Shown here one piece after another: positions 49,831 to 61,311 of a stretch of 64,000 nt of DNA. The notes under the pieces are model-generated. The model made no database searches and was not told where the DNA came from. It worked only from the letters and a program-made list of their open reading frames with translations. Location: positions 6,388,501 through 6,452,500 of the forward strand of contig AP031353.1 of assembly GCA_037833965.1 (NCBI GenBank), read 5' to 3'. A program made the position numbers and the translations under genes. This DNA comes from Marchantia polymorpha subsp. ruderalis (Eukaryota; Streptophyta; Marchantiopsida; Marchantiales; Marchantiaceae). Each line of letters begins with the position of its first letter. The stretch's first letter is position 1.

Positions 49831-52417
49831 AAAATAAATGTGTCCACATCAGACCGGGTCCAGATAACTATTACCGATAAGACTTCAATATTTATTTACA
49901 AGTTGGACAACGAGGACATCGACCGCATTGAGGCATACGACGAAAAAGTCTTGAGCAGCAGCTGCTGAATGTGTATGTGGTTACCTTAAACTCCGACAAC
50001 GTGGGAGATGCTTAAGACATCCGTACGGATCTGGCTATGGCCGATGTTCCGACATACGGTAAGCCCTTCCTTCACTAAGAAATCGCCCGAATCTCTTAAT
50101 ACAGTATCGCTTGTGACGCGATTCGTTCGTTGTGGACCTTAAGCATTATTATGTCAGTACGATTTCGGTTCCCTTGTATTCGACTCATAAGGTTACCATG
50201 TCCAATGGCATACAGTGTTTCGAATCATTACTCACTATATATTAACATAAATTCATTCAATACTGTCTTGCCTTCCGAAATGAATTCTTACAGATCCATC
50301 CATGCACACCGTGATCATATTTTGACGAGTTCATGGAGAAGTGGGAAAGGTGTTATTGCTATGGTAGCAATGGGAGATGGCTTTGGGAGAAGTTTGGGAG
50401 TAGTGTAACCTCGAGGTCGAATTAAAATCATGTCATCGTAGGGAAGAGGTTGGGTACGGGATGGTGAAGAAGGTGTGAGGTAGAATCTCATCTGACTGCA
50501 CTCGCTTTATTCAAGGATATACTCATAACAACCACGAGAAGAGGCCCACGATGGCACACAGGGAGTATATTTTGAGACGGAGGGAGAGGAATTTCAGAGC
50601 GCAATTATAATTTGTAATCATATGGGTTTTCTCGAGAGCTGTAGCTCGCATCGATTGGCTCTGGGAAAGGAGGAGGAGGACAAGAAAAGTCAGTCGGTCG
50701 GTCGGTTGGTTCCGTGGGGGGTAATTTTGGGCGAGAGAGAATTTGTGTTGGGAAAAAGTGACTGGCTGGGCTAATGGAGGAGCTGGATGCAACATGCAAG
50801 ACTGCAAGGAGGCGAAATCAATACGGAGGTGTCGAAGTTGAGGCTCCGAGAGTCGTTCGGGAATGAGGAGCCGATCTTTTGCCTGCGCTGTATCATGATT
50901 GCCGATGCCATCCGAGGGAGGGTTTGACTGGCGCCCACAAATGTTCCGGCGGGAACTATCTCTCCAGCCGAGGCCCACTCGACGACGACGACGACATCGT
51001 GTTTCCAACGTAGAGGTTTAGCGCAAAGGGGCAAAACTGCGCTCGGGAAAAGCATGCGATGGCGTCGAGGTTTGACACGCGGGGGGTAATCCGGCAAATA
51101 GCCGCGTCCGGGGGCAGGCAGGCAGGGAGGCAGCGGGCGGGGCTAGCGAGCGAGCAGCGGGGGCCGTGGCAACATGAAAGCCTTTACATAGCGTGCTATC
51201 GGCGTCACCCGACGCCTTGATATTTTCCTGACGTGGCCTCCCACCCGTCTGCGTGGGGTCCCATTGACTGCCACGTCATCTACCGTTAAGGAAAAGTTCT
51301 TAACCGTCTGCCCGGGCCTGCCTAGCCCGGAATGCCGGCCCGCCGCTTGTTCCGGCTCAGGAGGGGTACTGTACTGTACTCCCTCCCCCCTCCCCCTTCT
51401 CCCTCCGCATCAACGGCAACTGACCTTGCCCCGCGCTCCGGCTGGGGCCACCAGTCATCACATGTTTTCTTGCGGCCACGTGTACAGCCGCCTGCCCGGC
51501 ACAAGAAGTATCCGATCGACAGTCGAGCCGGGCCCCCCTCTCTCTGAAGCCCCGTTCATGGGGCTTCTCTGCCCCAAGCCCCAACCCCCGCTTCGCTTCT
51601 TTGGCCGACCCGCGCTCTCTCTCTTCTCGGGACTCAACCACTCGATCGCGTGTGTTCAACTGTGGCATGAAATCATGCTCTCGGTCGGGAAGGAATTGCG
51701 AGTGATGATGGGCTGCGGAGGAGGCACTATGATTACGAGGTCGTTACCTCCTCCTCCTTCTCCTTCGTCTGCGGGTAGCAACGCACCATCTCGAATGATA
51801 TCGTCGTCCCATGACTTAACAGACGAGAGCGATTTGGTTTGACAATCCCTCGGCGTCGTTCGTCATCTACCACCATCCGGCCGATTGACCGTACTCCTGC
51901 TCGAAACGGCGAGGTGACCGGCAGCCCGGATTCATTGATTGATTGTGCATACTGATTGATTTTATTTATGGCGCAGGGAAGGTGAAGAGCGTTTCGAGGG
52001 AGGACGATGTCGATTGATTGATTCAGTGATTGATTCGTTTTGAGAGCGGTGCATTCTTACACAGCCTCGCGCGAATGCCGCCATCTGAGCCTCTGGCTTG
52101 CGCGAAAGTCCATTTGTGATAACGATGTTTGAATCGTCGCTCCTACTCCATACATTCTGTCCGAGACGAATCGTGGGTAGCAGTGAAGTGTGGAGTGTGG
52201 ATGCCCCGCTTCGCTGAACAATCAATGTCTATCGTTTTTCGGAGGTTGATTCTTCCCCGAGAAAGTCATTCCGATCTCAAACTAGTAAACCATACTCTGA
52301 CGAGATGCTTCGGTCCGTCGGAAGCAGCAGCAGCTGCATTGCACCGCGATTTCATTACGCTTCTGACAATGTCGAGCACATTTTAAAATTTACACAAGCT
52401 TGTGCACGATTCGGACG

Positions 52418-52441
52418 TGAGAGAGAGAGAGAGAGAGAGAA
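52418..52441 (+). repeat. (GA)n microsatellite
   Basis: About 11 GA units; no gene recognised beside it. Confidence 0.95.
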
Positions 52442-52642
52442 GGAAAACTGCTGGCACAACCGAATGACCACCGTTCCGCACCGATCTGTCACGATACCTA
52501 ATCGATGTAGAATGCCTAAAAGTCCAATGAAAATTTCGACACAGATGGCCCAGAACCGAGAAACACTCCCGAGCGAGCACGCGAGCCGTATGCAAAGCAG
52601 TGAGGCTAGCGTGACAGCTATTTGGTGTGTCGCTTTGCTCGC

Positions 52643-52684
52643 TGGCAAGCAGGCAAGCAGGCAGGCAGGCAGGCCGGCAGGCAG
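52643..52684 (+). repeat. (CAGG)n microsatellite
   Basis: Imperfect run of gcaa/gcagg units; simple sequence repeat. Confidence 0.9.
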
Positions 52685-53780
52685 AGGACTTCGTAGAGGC
52701 AGCGGAAATAGCCGCGTCGATCGAGACCTTCGCTGCGAAGAGGGGAAGAAAAGAGTCTGACCCTCTGACTCTACGTGGGTGGAGACGAAAGAGGATTGTG
52801 TCGACCTAGTCGTAGTCCTAGGACGCAAACGAACCACCTTGCGGTAATAATGAGCGCAGGCTCGCTCGGCAATGGCGAATCATTCAAACTGAAGAGGGAA
52901 CATGCTTTCAACCGACATCGAGAGAAACAAAGCTGCAATACCCGCTCGGGTTATCTGAACGAGGGCAGAGCTGCCATTATGCTATGATGCCATTCTGCGC
53001 CCCACCATTAGGCTCTAGGCTTTCCAGCCTCTCTAGGTCATCCGTGCGGGCGGACAAGCGAGCGAGCGAGATATCAAGGCCCAAGCCAGCCATCGAGAGG
53101 GCGAGAGGCAGACACCCCGGACCCAATCCCAGCAACTTGAGTCGATTAAGCAACAGCAGAGGATCTTCCTTCCATCTTGATATTCATGGACGCTAGATGG
53201 ATAATCGATCGGATCATCCGCCTAAACTGCACGCCAGTCGTCACGAACGACATCAGCTGCTAACAAGGAAGAAGATATGCAATAAGCATATCTTCTTAAA
53301 ATATAGCAATAAAATAAGCAGAAATTCATTCCGGTGCATGTGTGAGGGAGAAGGAAATTCTTTGGCCCGTGGTGGGGCTGCCGCTGCTGCTGCTGCAGCA
53401 GTTGGTGATGATAGAGAGGAAGATGGCAGGAATGGGGAGGCGACGACGAGAAGAGAAGAGGAGAGAAGCAAGAAAAGAAGAAGAAGAAGCTCGAGGCGCC
53501 GATGAAGGACTGACTAGTAAAACACATCGAGGCAGAAAACCTTGATGATCACGTGTATAGAGTGGAAGATTCTTAATTTAAAAGACTTTATGATCACGAC
53601 AATGGTGACCAGATTCGCCGACGTCGAGTCGCACGCAGCCAAGTGGCCCGGCGAGGCGGTCGTGTTGCCCCGCTCCAGCAATGCTCCCCTACCACTCCAG
53701 AGCCCCCCACTTCCCCCCGCCAGCAATCTGGGCCGCTTCCCGTCCCCGGCCGGGGCTTGGACATACGTCGATCTGGCCGC

Positions 53781-53789
53781 TATAAATAT
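53781..53789 (+). promoter_or_regulatory. TATA box, candidate desaturase promoter
   Basis: A consensus tataaatat in GC-rich surroundings (ggccgc precedes it), 1,186 bp upstream of the desaturase ATG on the same strand. A start site near 53,815, within or next to gtcagtcagtcagtag, would be expected. The intervening DNA has no long supported frame, so a long leader, probably with an intron, is inferred. Confidence 0.5.
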
Positions 53790-54549
53790 TCACCCTCTCG
53801 TGTTTCCGAGCGGAGTCAGTCAGTCAGTAGCCCCTTTACTACAATTTGCTATCGCGCGCGCGCTGTGAGCAGGAGTATGGTCTGTTGCCCACCTCTGCCC
53901 CTGCCCCAGCCCCTACCCCTCCCCCAGCCACTTCATCCTCGGCATCCTCGGCCCATCCCGTCTTCTTCTTCTTCGTCCACCTCCAGCTGCGCGCCCACCC
54001 GCCCCGCCCCACCCCCTCCTTCCTATTAAACAGTCGCGCCCAGCAGTCCTTCCCCCCGTCTTGTCATCACTCTCCTCCTCCTCCTGCCCGCTTAAAGCCA
54101 CCGAGCGAGCCCCCCCTTCCTGTTCTCTTGTGCGTCTCCTTCCTCGTCTTCTCTGCCTTCCGCCTTTGCTCGTTTGTACGCTAGCGTCTTCGTCGTCAGG
54201 CTCTCCCCTCGGATAGAGCCCCAACGCGCATAGCCGCCTAGTTTTGAACAAGCACCCTCCAAGTCGGCCATTCCCCCTCCCCCCGACGCTCCCAGCCAGG
54301 CCAGACCAGACCAGCCAGCCAGCCGCGGCCAGCCCCAGCCCCAGCCCCGGGCCAGCCAGACGCGGGGCGGGCCTAGTTGATATGTGCCCCACATTTTCCG
54401 CCTTGTTTCTGGGGTGCACCACCGTCGACAGACAGACAGACAGCCAGAGCATCGCTATAGCTCGGCACAAGCGTTAGTTGAAGAACTAGTTGTAAGCTGA
54501 GAGTAGCGCTGCCGGAGTTATGGAGGCGTCCAAGTAGTGTGACATCGAA

Positions 54550-54960
54550 CCAGAACCAGCTGGAGGAGTAGGCGGAGCAGCAGCAGCAGCAGAAGAAGAA
54601 GAAGAGGGACAGAGCAGAGGGCAGAGAAGTGAGAGCGAGCGACCGGGTCACGTAGTTGTAGTAGTTGTTGTCGTCGTCGTTGACGCTTGAGATTTGCTGT
54701 TTCGATAGATCGCCGAGAGGTTGCGAGCGGAGGGCGAAGAGGATAGCGAGGAGCGGCAGGCAAATCTCGTTACCTCGCCTTTGCGCTTTGCATTGCCTCG
54801 TCTCTGCCCGCCTCGCCTCGCGAGTTGAACACGGAGCGCGAGAGGGGAGTCGAGCGAGAGACAGCGGAGAGAAGGTGAGAGAGAAGTGAGAGAGTGAGAG
54901 GAAGCGGAAGGGGAGGGGAGGAGAGGAGAAGAGAGGAGAGCGCGGCTCGTCCTCGTTGTT
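54550..54960 (+). other. GA/GCA-rich 5' leader of the desaturase gene
   Basis: Purine-rich stretch (agcagcagcagcagaag, gagagagaag, ggaggggagg) just upstream of the desaturase start, probably 5' UTR. The long minus-strand frames here (for example 55086-54373) are artefacts of this bias and overlap the real CDS. Confidence 0.6.
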
Positions 54961-54974
54961 TTTCGGGACCTCCC

Positions 54975-56297
54975 ATGGCGACTGCAGCCAAAGACAGGCT
55001 GGTGACAAAGATCCACGACAAGTGGTACGACTTGACGGACTTCGAAAAAATCCATCCGGGCGGTCCCGTGGCGCTGGGGCTGGCATCGGGGCGGGATGGG
55101 ACCGTCATGTTCGAGAGCCATCATCCGTTCACTCATCGCAAGATTCTCGACGCCATTCTGCAAAAGTACGAGCTGGATGAAGAGTCTTCGCGGCATTTGA
55201 AGACTCTGGAGGAACAACACGGAATCGCCGAGCACCGATTCAACTGGAAGAGCGAGTTCGGCGACGCGCTCAAGTTTCACGTGAAGGAGTATTTCGAAGC
55301 CGAGGCCAAGCGCCGAAATGTGTCTCTCGTCGCCGCGACCAAAGCTCCGCCGGAGCGATGGTTCGAAATAGCAGTGCTCGGAGTGATTTTCTTTGCCACT
55401 TTAGTTTCTTTCATCCGCGGCGATTGGATTTCCTTGTTCACCTGTCCGCTGGGCGTCTGGGTATTCGGAGTCAACACATTCCACGATGCGGCGCATTTCG
55501 CCCTGCACAAGAACTGGAGAGTAAATTGCACCGTTCCCTACCTCTTTCCGCACTTTTCCAGTCCATTCGTCTGGTACCATCAACACAACATTGGACATCA
55601 CAGTTACCCCAATGTAGCTCACCGAGATCCTGATTTGGTCCACCACTACTGGATGAAGCGCGAGCACAAGAGTGTCAAGTGGCTGCCTGCCCACGAGAAG
55701 CAACGCAACTTGTCTTTCCTGGTATTCTGGTGGACCGTGGCCGTGGAGTTTGGGCTGGCCACCATGGAAGATCTCTGGATGGTGATGTACAATGTTTACA
55801 ACGAGTCCGTTCCCATGAAGGTGATCAGCAAAAAGAGGTTGTTGTGTCACGTCATAGGACGTGTGTTTACGATCGGGGGTATCCACGTCTGGCCTTTCTT
55901 TGTCTTCGACACCTGGACCCGGAGCATCATTTTCGCCACGATTCCGTATCTCTGGTTCTCGTTTTTGTTCATGATGAACACGCAGATCAACCACCTTACG
56001 CCCGAGACCGCCCACGAAGCAGATCAAGATTGGTACAAGCACCAGGTGATCACGGCACAAGATTTCGGGGTGGCCAGTCGATTTTGCTTTCTTATGAGCG
56101 GCGGTTTGAATTACCAGGTTGTACACCATTTGTTTCCGACAGTCAATCATTGCCATCTCGTCAAGCTGCAACCGATTGTTGCTCGCTTGTGCGAAAAGCA
56201 CGGTGTCGAATACAAACAGGTAGCTGGCTACGCTGCAGCCATCAAAGCGCATCACGCGCATACTGTCAATATGTCATTCAAGGATAACGAAAATTGA
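54975..56297 (+). CDS. Cytochrome b5-fused front-end acyl desaturase
   Basis: Membrane di-iron desaturase, expected to act in the ER on acyl-lipids and draw electrons through its own cytochrome b5 domain. The intronless CDS encodes 440 residues from ATG 54975 (context cccATGG; the frame upstream has only a GTG start). The short N-terminal b5-like domain has the heme motif HPGG (27-30) and a second candidate ligand at H49/H50. Histidine boxes: HDAAH (170-174), HQHNIGHH (202-209) and QVVHH (381-385); the glutamine starting box 3 is the mark of b5-fused front-end enzymes. Membrane helices are likely near 131-148, 153-168, 246-263 and 297-336. HDAAH and QVVHH differ from the boxes usual in plant sphingolipid delta-8 desaturases (QIEHH), so substrate and regioselectivity cannot be named; a PUFA pathway delta-5-like role is possible in a bryophyte. 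The b5 domain lacks the usual region before the HPGG loop. Confidence 0.88.
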   Translation: MATAAKDRLVTKIHDKWYDLTDFEKIHPGGPVALGLASGRDGTVMFESHHPFTHRKILDAILQKYELDEESSRHLKTLEEQHGIAEHRFNWKSEFGDALKFHVKEYFEAEAKRRNVSLVAATKAPPERWFEIAVLGVIFFATLVSFIRGDWISLFTCPLGVWVFGVNTFHDAAHFALHKNWRVNCTVPYLFPHFSSPFVWYHQHNIGHHSYPNVAHRDPDLVHHYWMKREHKSVKWLPAHEKQRNLSFLVFWWTVAVEFGLATMEDLWMVMYNVYNESVPMKVISKKRLLCHVIGRVFTIGGIHVWPFFVFDTWTRSIIFATIPYLWFSFLFMMNTQINHLTPETAHEADQDWYKHQVITAQDFGVASRFCFLMSGGLNYQVVHHLFPTVNHCHLVKLQPIVARLCEKHGVEYKQVAGYAAAIKAHHAHTVNMSFKDNEN

Positions 56298-59200
56298 ACT
56301 TGAATGTGTGGCCGAACACCGACCCGCTCGCCACCTTCGGATGTGACACATTTTTACGTTTATGTACCAAATTAGTGTCGACGCCGTTTTCCATGCAGAG
56401 TGCCTGCCGCGCCAGGCTGGTTTGCCTCGTTTTTAAGGCTTGCGAATGGACGGATAAACCCTGTCAGTAGTTCAGAACCATCATCATCTTTCTCTTCTTT
56501 GCCTTGGGTCGTGGATCTCGCCGGCATGTGCTGCTGTTTGATGGAGATGAGCTATGGGAGGATTTGGAAGCCTACTCGATTCGCCTGTGAAGGCACGGGG
56601 TACAGTAGTCGAAGCGTTCATTTCCAAAGATCTTCTGTCAGATATTCACTAGAGATTCTGCATGTTGTACACTTTGTGATTAGTAGCCTCTTTCTGAGGG
56701 CCAAGGTACTCGTTTCGAAGAAATTCAAGATTCTGGGCATGTCGGCCTTGTCTTGAAATCTAGCAATCCCTAAGATATAGAGGTCACCGAGATACAGAGA
56801 ACTCAAAAGGTTTTCTACTTTGGCATGGGCCGAAACAGGATATCTGCGAGGGAAAGAACAGAGTAGCTTCAAACCTGAGGTTCGACCCTCTTTCTTTGTT
56901 TGGGAAGCTGAGGCAGTTTTCCTCTGATTGGTCTACAATTTTGCTTCATTCGTTCTCGGGAAAGAGATCTGAATTCGGAGTTGAATTTACGCTTGGAAGT
57001 GGGCGTAATTAATTCTTCTGCCTCGGAAGGTATGTCCTCGTACACTATTAACCTCGCACGACCACAGCAGTAGAGTGGTGGACGCATTGAGCGGAATTTG
57101 ATCAGGCGCACCACATCAAAGAAAGGTAGATTATGCAAGAGTAAGGTAGTAATCTGTGTTCTCTGCGAACATTTTATAAGTGCTTGCGAATGCTGTCACC
57201 TGATAGTAGTAGTTCGAAATTTTAGTAGATAGCTGAAAAGTACCGTATTCCTGCAGTCACTTGGTAAAAACAATGAGCTGAATCTTGAACCGACAATTCT
57301 TTTTAATCTAGAATGATCTTGTACGCGAGAGATCAAGCTATCTGGTAGGAACATCAAGATAGAGGCTGACGGATACAGTAAGAATCCATTAGTGTTAGTT
57401 TAGGCACAGCCGATTGAATGTACATCATTTTTTCACTCTTCGCATACAAGCTTGTTGAGTAAAGTATACTCTCAACCGGGCACGTTCTGCTGTCATCAGT
57501 GGGTTTTGACTGTCTTGTTTTCAGCCTACATGAGAAGCCACACCTGTGCATGCTTTGCTCACAGTTTTTCTGGACTGTTGTGAATGTTTGAATTGAATAT
57601 GTTTGGCATTTGTGGGGATTATACTTGCAAATGTAACCTGCATGAATGGTTTAATGTACTTAAACTCCGTCGTTGCCCAATTACAAACACACATTATTTT
57701 TTCACGACAATATAAGTTGTGTAAGTTGTGTACCGCTTTTTATCCATTTTCCCTCTGTTACTGCGTAATTCTAGAGTGCAGTAATACTTGTCTTGAGTCT
57801 GTGTCCTATCAACTACAGAGGTGTTGATTTTCGCTTACCCTGCTTTGACTTGCTATTGTCTCGTTAGATGCCTGTAAGGTCCTGGGCGTCTGTGTCATGA
57901 GTTCCGAGTGCATATAGGACGGAAATGCTCATGATACTGGCTAGTTTTAGTATCATATTTGACTTGACTAGATCGTTTTCGGATATTTGGAAGTAGTGAA
58001 CACGCAGAGAGTTGGCGAAGCCGGAGGATGACAAGTCGTGTCAAGAAGCTGTAACCTTAACTGGCGATGTTTTTCATCCTTCTGAATGGTCATATCAGAT
58101 GGATAGCTTTGGAAGTTGTCTTAGTATACACCACGTCGGATTGCCACATTCTTGCCGTGAGGTCATCATGCAATCGAGGCACATCACGAAAAGCTTCACG
58201 CTGATCTTTTTTCCTTCTTTTTTTAGCTGAAATGATTGTCGTCGGTGATTGGCCTGATCAGATACACTGAAGAAACAGACCGTTACTACAGCTTGTGTGA
58301 GAAATCCGAATTTGGTGCTCACTAGCTGTTGACCAGTAGCCCTGTAGGAGGCTTTGGTGGGAACGTGTGATATATTTCCTTGCCTCATGCAAGAATACTC
58401 TCAGGAGTGTATCTGATCGACGCGTGCCATTTAGATAGACTGTTGTTACTTTGACAAATCATTATTGTTTTCAGCGATTGGATAAAACATCTGCCTGTCT
58501 TTTAGTCAACGAGCTATTGATATTTCGGGGTTAGCACTGGGATTGATCTTTCATTCCTCTTTCGTATTTCGATGTATACTTTGCTTTATCAATTGTTTCT
58601 TTTAACGTATCTTTTGAAGCATGATTTCGTGCCCACTCCTGGGTTTGTTTGACAGATAAGACTAATTAACTATTGTGGCTACTTCTTTCTTACCTTCGCC
58701 ATCCAAACTGTAGTCTGGTGTCCACGGGCTTGGTTGAGAGTGCATGGCTACATGGTCGTGCCCTATGGTGGTCCGTTGTTTTGAATTATGAGTCAGTAGT
58801 GGTAGGGCTCACATCAGCACCATTGGGTGCCTGTGCCACCGTTCATAGCGCTCCTCAGTAGTACGTCACCTTTTCTTAGAAGCGGATTATCGCTTGAAGT
58901 GAAATATCGTTCTCTTATGAAGTTTCACCATGTCACCACCGTGACCATCTATGCGTGTCGAATGCTCAGTTTATCGTGCTGCCGGTTATCTGAGTCGAAA
59001 TGACTGGTATTCTGGATACGTCATCAGAAAGTACCCTCTTGTTTTTTCCGATTTGATTTGTTTCGACCCTCTATATTGTCTCAGCTTTCACTTCCATCGC
59101 AACACCTTTCCGAATGTCGCTCTAGACTTTGCCTCTGAGTGTGTATATCAATGTCAGGAATATCCTTCCAACTTCAGTCCGTACCAGGATGGTATGTGTT

Positions 59201-60125
59201 GACATCTGTATATCTTGCAAGGTAAATACTGTATATGGTACCCCACCATTGCGCTTTCCATCCTGATGCACAGTAACTTGATGAACGTACCGTTAGCATA
59301 ACCCCTTCTGGACCTTCATTCATCCAAGAGCAGGAGCAGACTTTAGTACAGGCATGTATTTTAGTACATGCTTGGTATGTCTGATTCTGCTTTGGATACG
59401 AACGGAATGGGAGACTCTCCGCAAAAAATTGAACTGTGAAAATTTAAGAAAGATGTTTACGTGGTTTTCCAACACCAGTTTGCTGAAAGAATGAAAATAT
59501 TTCGTCTTCGATAGCAAGATTACTTCTATGGGCCAGTTTCGCAACTTTAACCTTCAATAATCTGACAGTTTTCTCCAGGTGTAACTTCAGATGGTCGTAT
59601 TTAAGAACGATCAGGAGGAAATTTTCTTGATACTTTTTTGAAATCTCTGAGTCTAGAACAAACAGCAATGTGATCTTAGGTATTTATTTGCTTAGATTCT
59701 ACAGCAGCCGTGTGATTGGGCACAGAAGTCTTGTAAATGTCCTATTTTGTTTCATACTGTTGGTCAAATTCTATCGCTTTATCAACACGGTTTGATGACC
59801 GTTTGACATTTACGACATCCGTGGTGAATGGTGAAAGTGTAGGAACTAGACGGTACCAAAAATCCTACCGTCATTGCTCTTATTTACATTCTGCAACCCG
59901 GAAATTGTTTTTGTTCTCACCACTATTGGTAATGCAGACCTCTCAGATATGCAGAGAAAAATCGTGTGTGAGGGCTTGCTTGGTTGCTGAAGATCCACAG
60001 TTGTCTACTATTATTTTTACATTTGAGGTCAAAGTTAATTTCGTTCTCTCGCCAGGAGTCGTGGTTGAAAACAGAATGTTGTGTGAACAGCTCATGTAGA
60101 TCAAGTATAGAATGGAAGGTCGTAG
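56298..60125. other. Desaturase 3' flank and intergenic DNA
   Basis: The first part is probably the desaturase 3' UTR. The remainder has frames up to about 120 codons (56400-56756; 59737-60099) with no recognised domain. Confidence 0.45.
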
Positions 60126-60344
60126 GAGCTTCCAGAATATATTTCTATCGGTATTGGTGGCGCATTGTTTGTGAGAATATACCATGGAAGTGCTTTCAAT
60201 CCTCAAAAAACTGCTGCAGAATACAAGGTTGCTGGTTTTGCAAATCAATGGTTCCGGAAGTTGTTCGGATCAATACGACTGACGACACTTTCGCCAAAAC
60301 TCAGTGATTTCTTACAGAATTCTTACAGCCTATCATCTCCTTAA
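60126..60344 (+). CDS. Candidate terminal exon of an unrecognised small membrane protein
   Basis: After a possible acceptor (gtcgtag, ending 60125) an open frame of 72 codons runs to TAA at 60342-60344. It begins ELPEYISIGIGGALFVRIYH, a short hydrophobic segment, followed by AAEYKVAGFANQWFRKLFG, which looks like genuine protein. There is no in-frame ATG, so an upstream exon would be needed and I could not find one; a tag stop lies directly before the frame. The product is unknown, perhaps a small single-span organellar protein. The C-terminal 20 residues look less protein-like. Confidence 0.3.
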   Translation, partial: ELPEYISIGIGGALFVRIYHGSAFNPQKTAAEYKVAGFANQWFRKLFGSIRLTTLSPKLSDFLQNSYSLSSP

Positions 60345-60874
60345 GTCGCATCCATTTGGGCAGTTTTTGTTGGAGACGTAGACTGAGGTCTGAAGTGTGA
60401 TAAGGAGCAGTGGAAATGCAGTTGTCAAATCCCCCAAGGACCTGGTCACCTGCATGTCTACGGCATATTTTCTTATGATTCACTGTGCAGTCCTCAAGCA
60501 AGATCAAGTACACTGAACTATGTCAATCAATCGTGTATGAGTTGTACTTTCGATGTGCCAGGTTTCTTACGTTTCCAGCAAACGTTTTGGGTCAGCTCTA
60601 GCATTTTGATGACAGCTCTATGCACGTTGTTCCTCTGAAGGAAACTGTAGACCATTTTGTCTAAAAATAGTCCGTAGTTACCCCTTATAATTCTGTTATC
60701 ATTCTGGAGCAGTGTATGAGGTTCGACCGAAGGGAATCTGAGAGTTATGGACACATGGTGTCCATGAAAAGGCCCGGTTGTCAGAGGACCCGAGAGGCTC
60801 CATGAGCACCTTTGCTTTGTTTTAGAAATTTCGACACCACAACGAGAATTGTAACCTATTGAATATTACTATAC

Positions 60875-60920
60875 ATGTCACTGCGAGTGAACGCTAAGAT
60901 CCAAGAGGAGGCCAAGCACC
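60875..60920 (+). CDS. Candidate first exon, unknown gene
   Basis: ATG at 60875 opens MSLRVNAKIQEEAKHR, a polar helix-forming peptide, and is followed exactly by a consensus donor (gtaagt at 60921). No continuing exon was found before the repeat block at about 61.3 kb. It may be chance. Confidence 0.15.
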
Positions 60921-61311
60921 GTAAGTATTTATCTTTTGTAATATGGAGTTATGAATAAAAAGTGATGGGAAGGTCTTGTCAAGTCGTTCATCAAACTAGA
61001 GCTCTCCTTACGTGGAAATGTAATATAAAACGATAGAATTTGAATCTCTATTCTCACTATCAGGCAAACTGGTGTTCTTTTCTCTAAAGATGAAATTTTA
61101 CGCTATACCTCTCTTTTTTCTGTACTTGTTGTAACAACGTCCAAGTGATAGGTAGAAACTCTCCTTGTTATCATTTACAAGTGACGTTTACTTATCCATT
61201 AATATTATACATGTAATAACCCACCAAAGACTAAAACTGCAGTATAACAGCAAAAGGTGGAACCCACAAGGACAGAGTCAACACAAAGAGTACTAAATGT
61301 CACGTTTTAAT

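Larger units (their letters stand above)
49840..53780. other. Intergenic, GC-rich in places, no gene recognised
   Basis: Moderate then GC-rich DNA between the 49 kb region and the desaturase promoter. The longest frames (51264-51842 plus; 51008-50523 minus) have no ATG-supported start or recognised domain. Simple repeats occur at 52418-52441 and 52643-52684. Confidence 0.45.

Noticed and set aside
51264-51842. 192-codon plus frame
   Set aside because: TTG start in GC-rich DNA where long chance frames are expected; Pro/Ser-rich with no domain.
54373-55280. Minus-strand frames of 210-237 codons
   Set aside because: They overlap the desaturase leader and CDS on the other strand and have low-complexity content.
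55401-56261. 286-codon minus-strand frame
   Set aside because: A shadow wholly inside the desaturase CDS.
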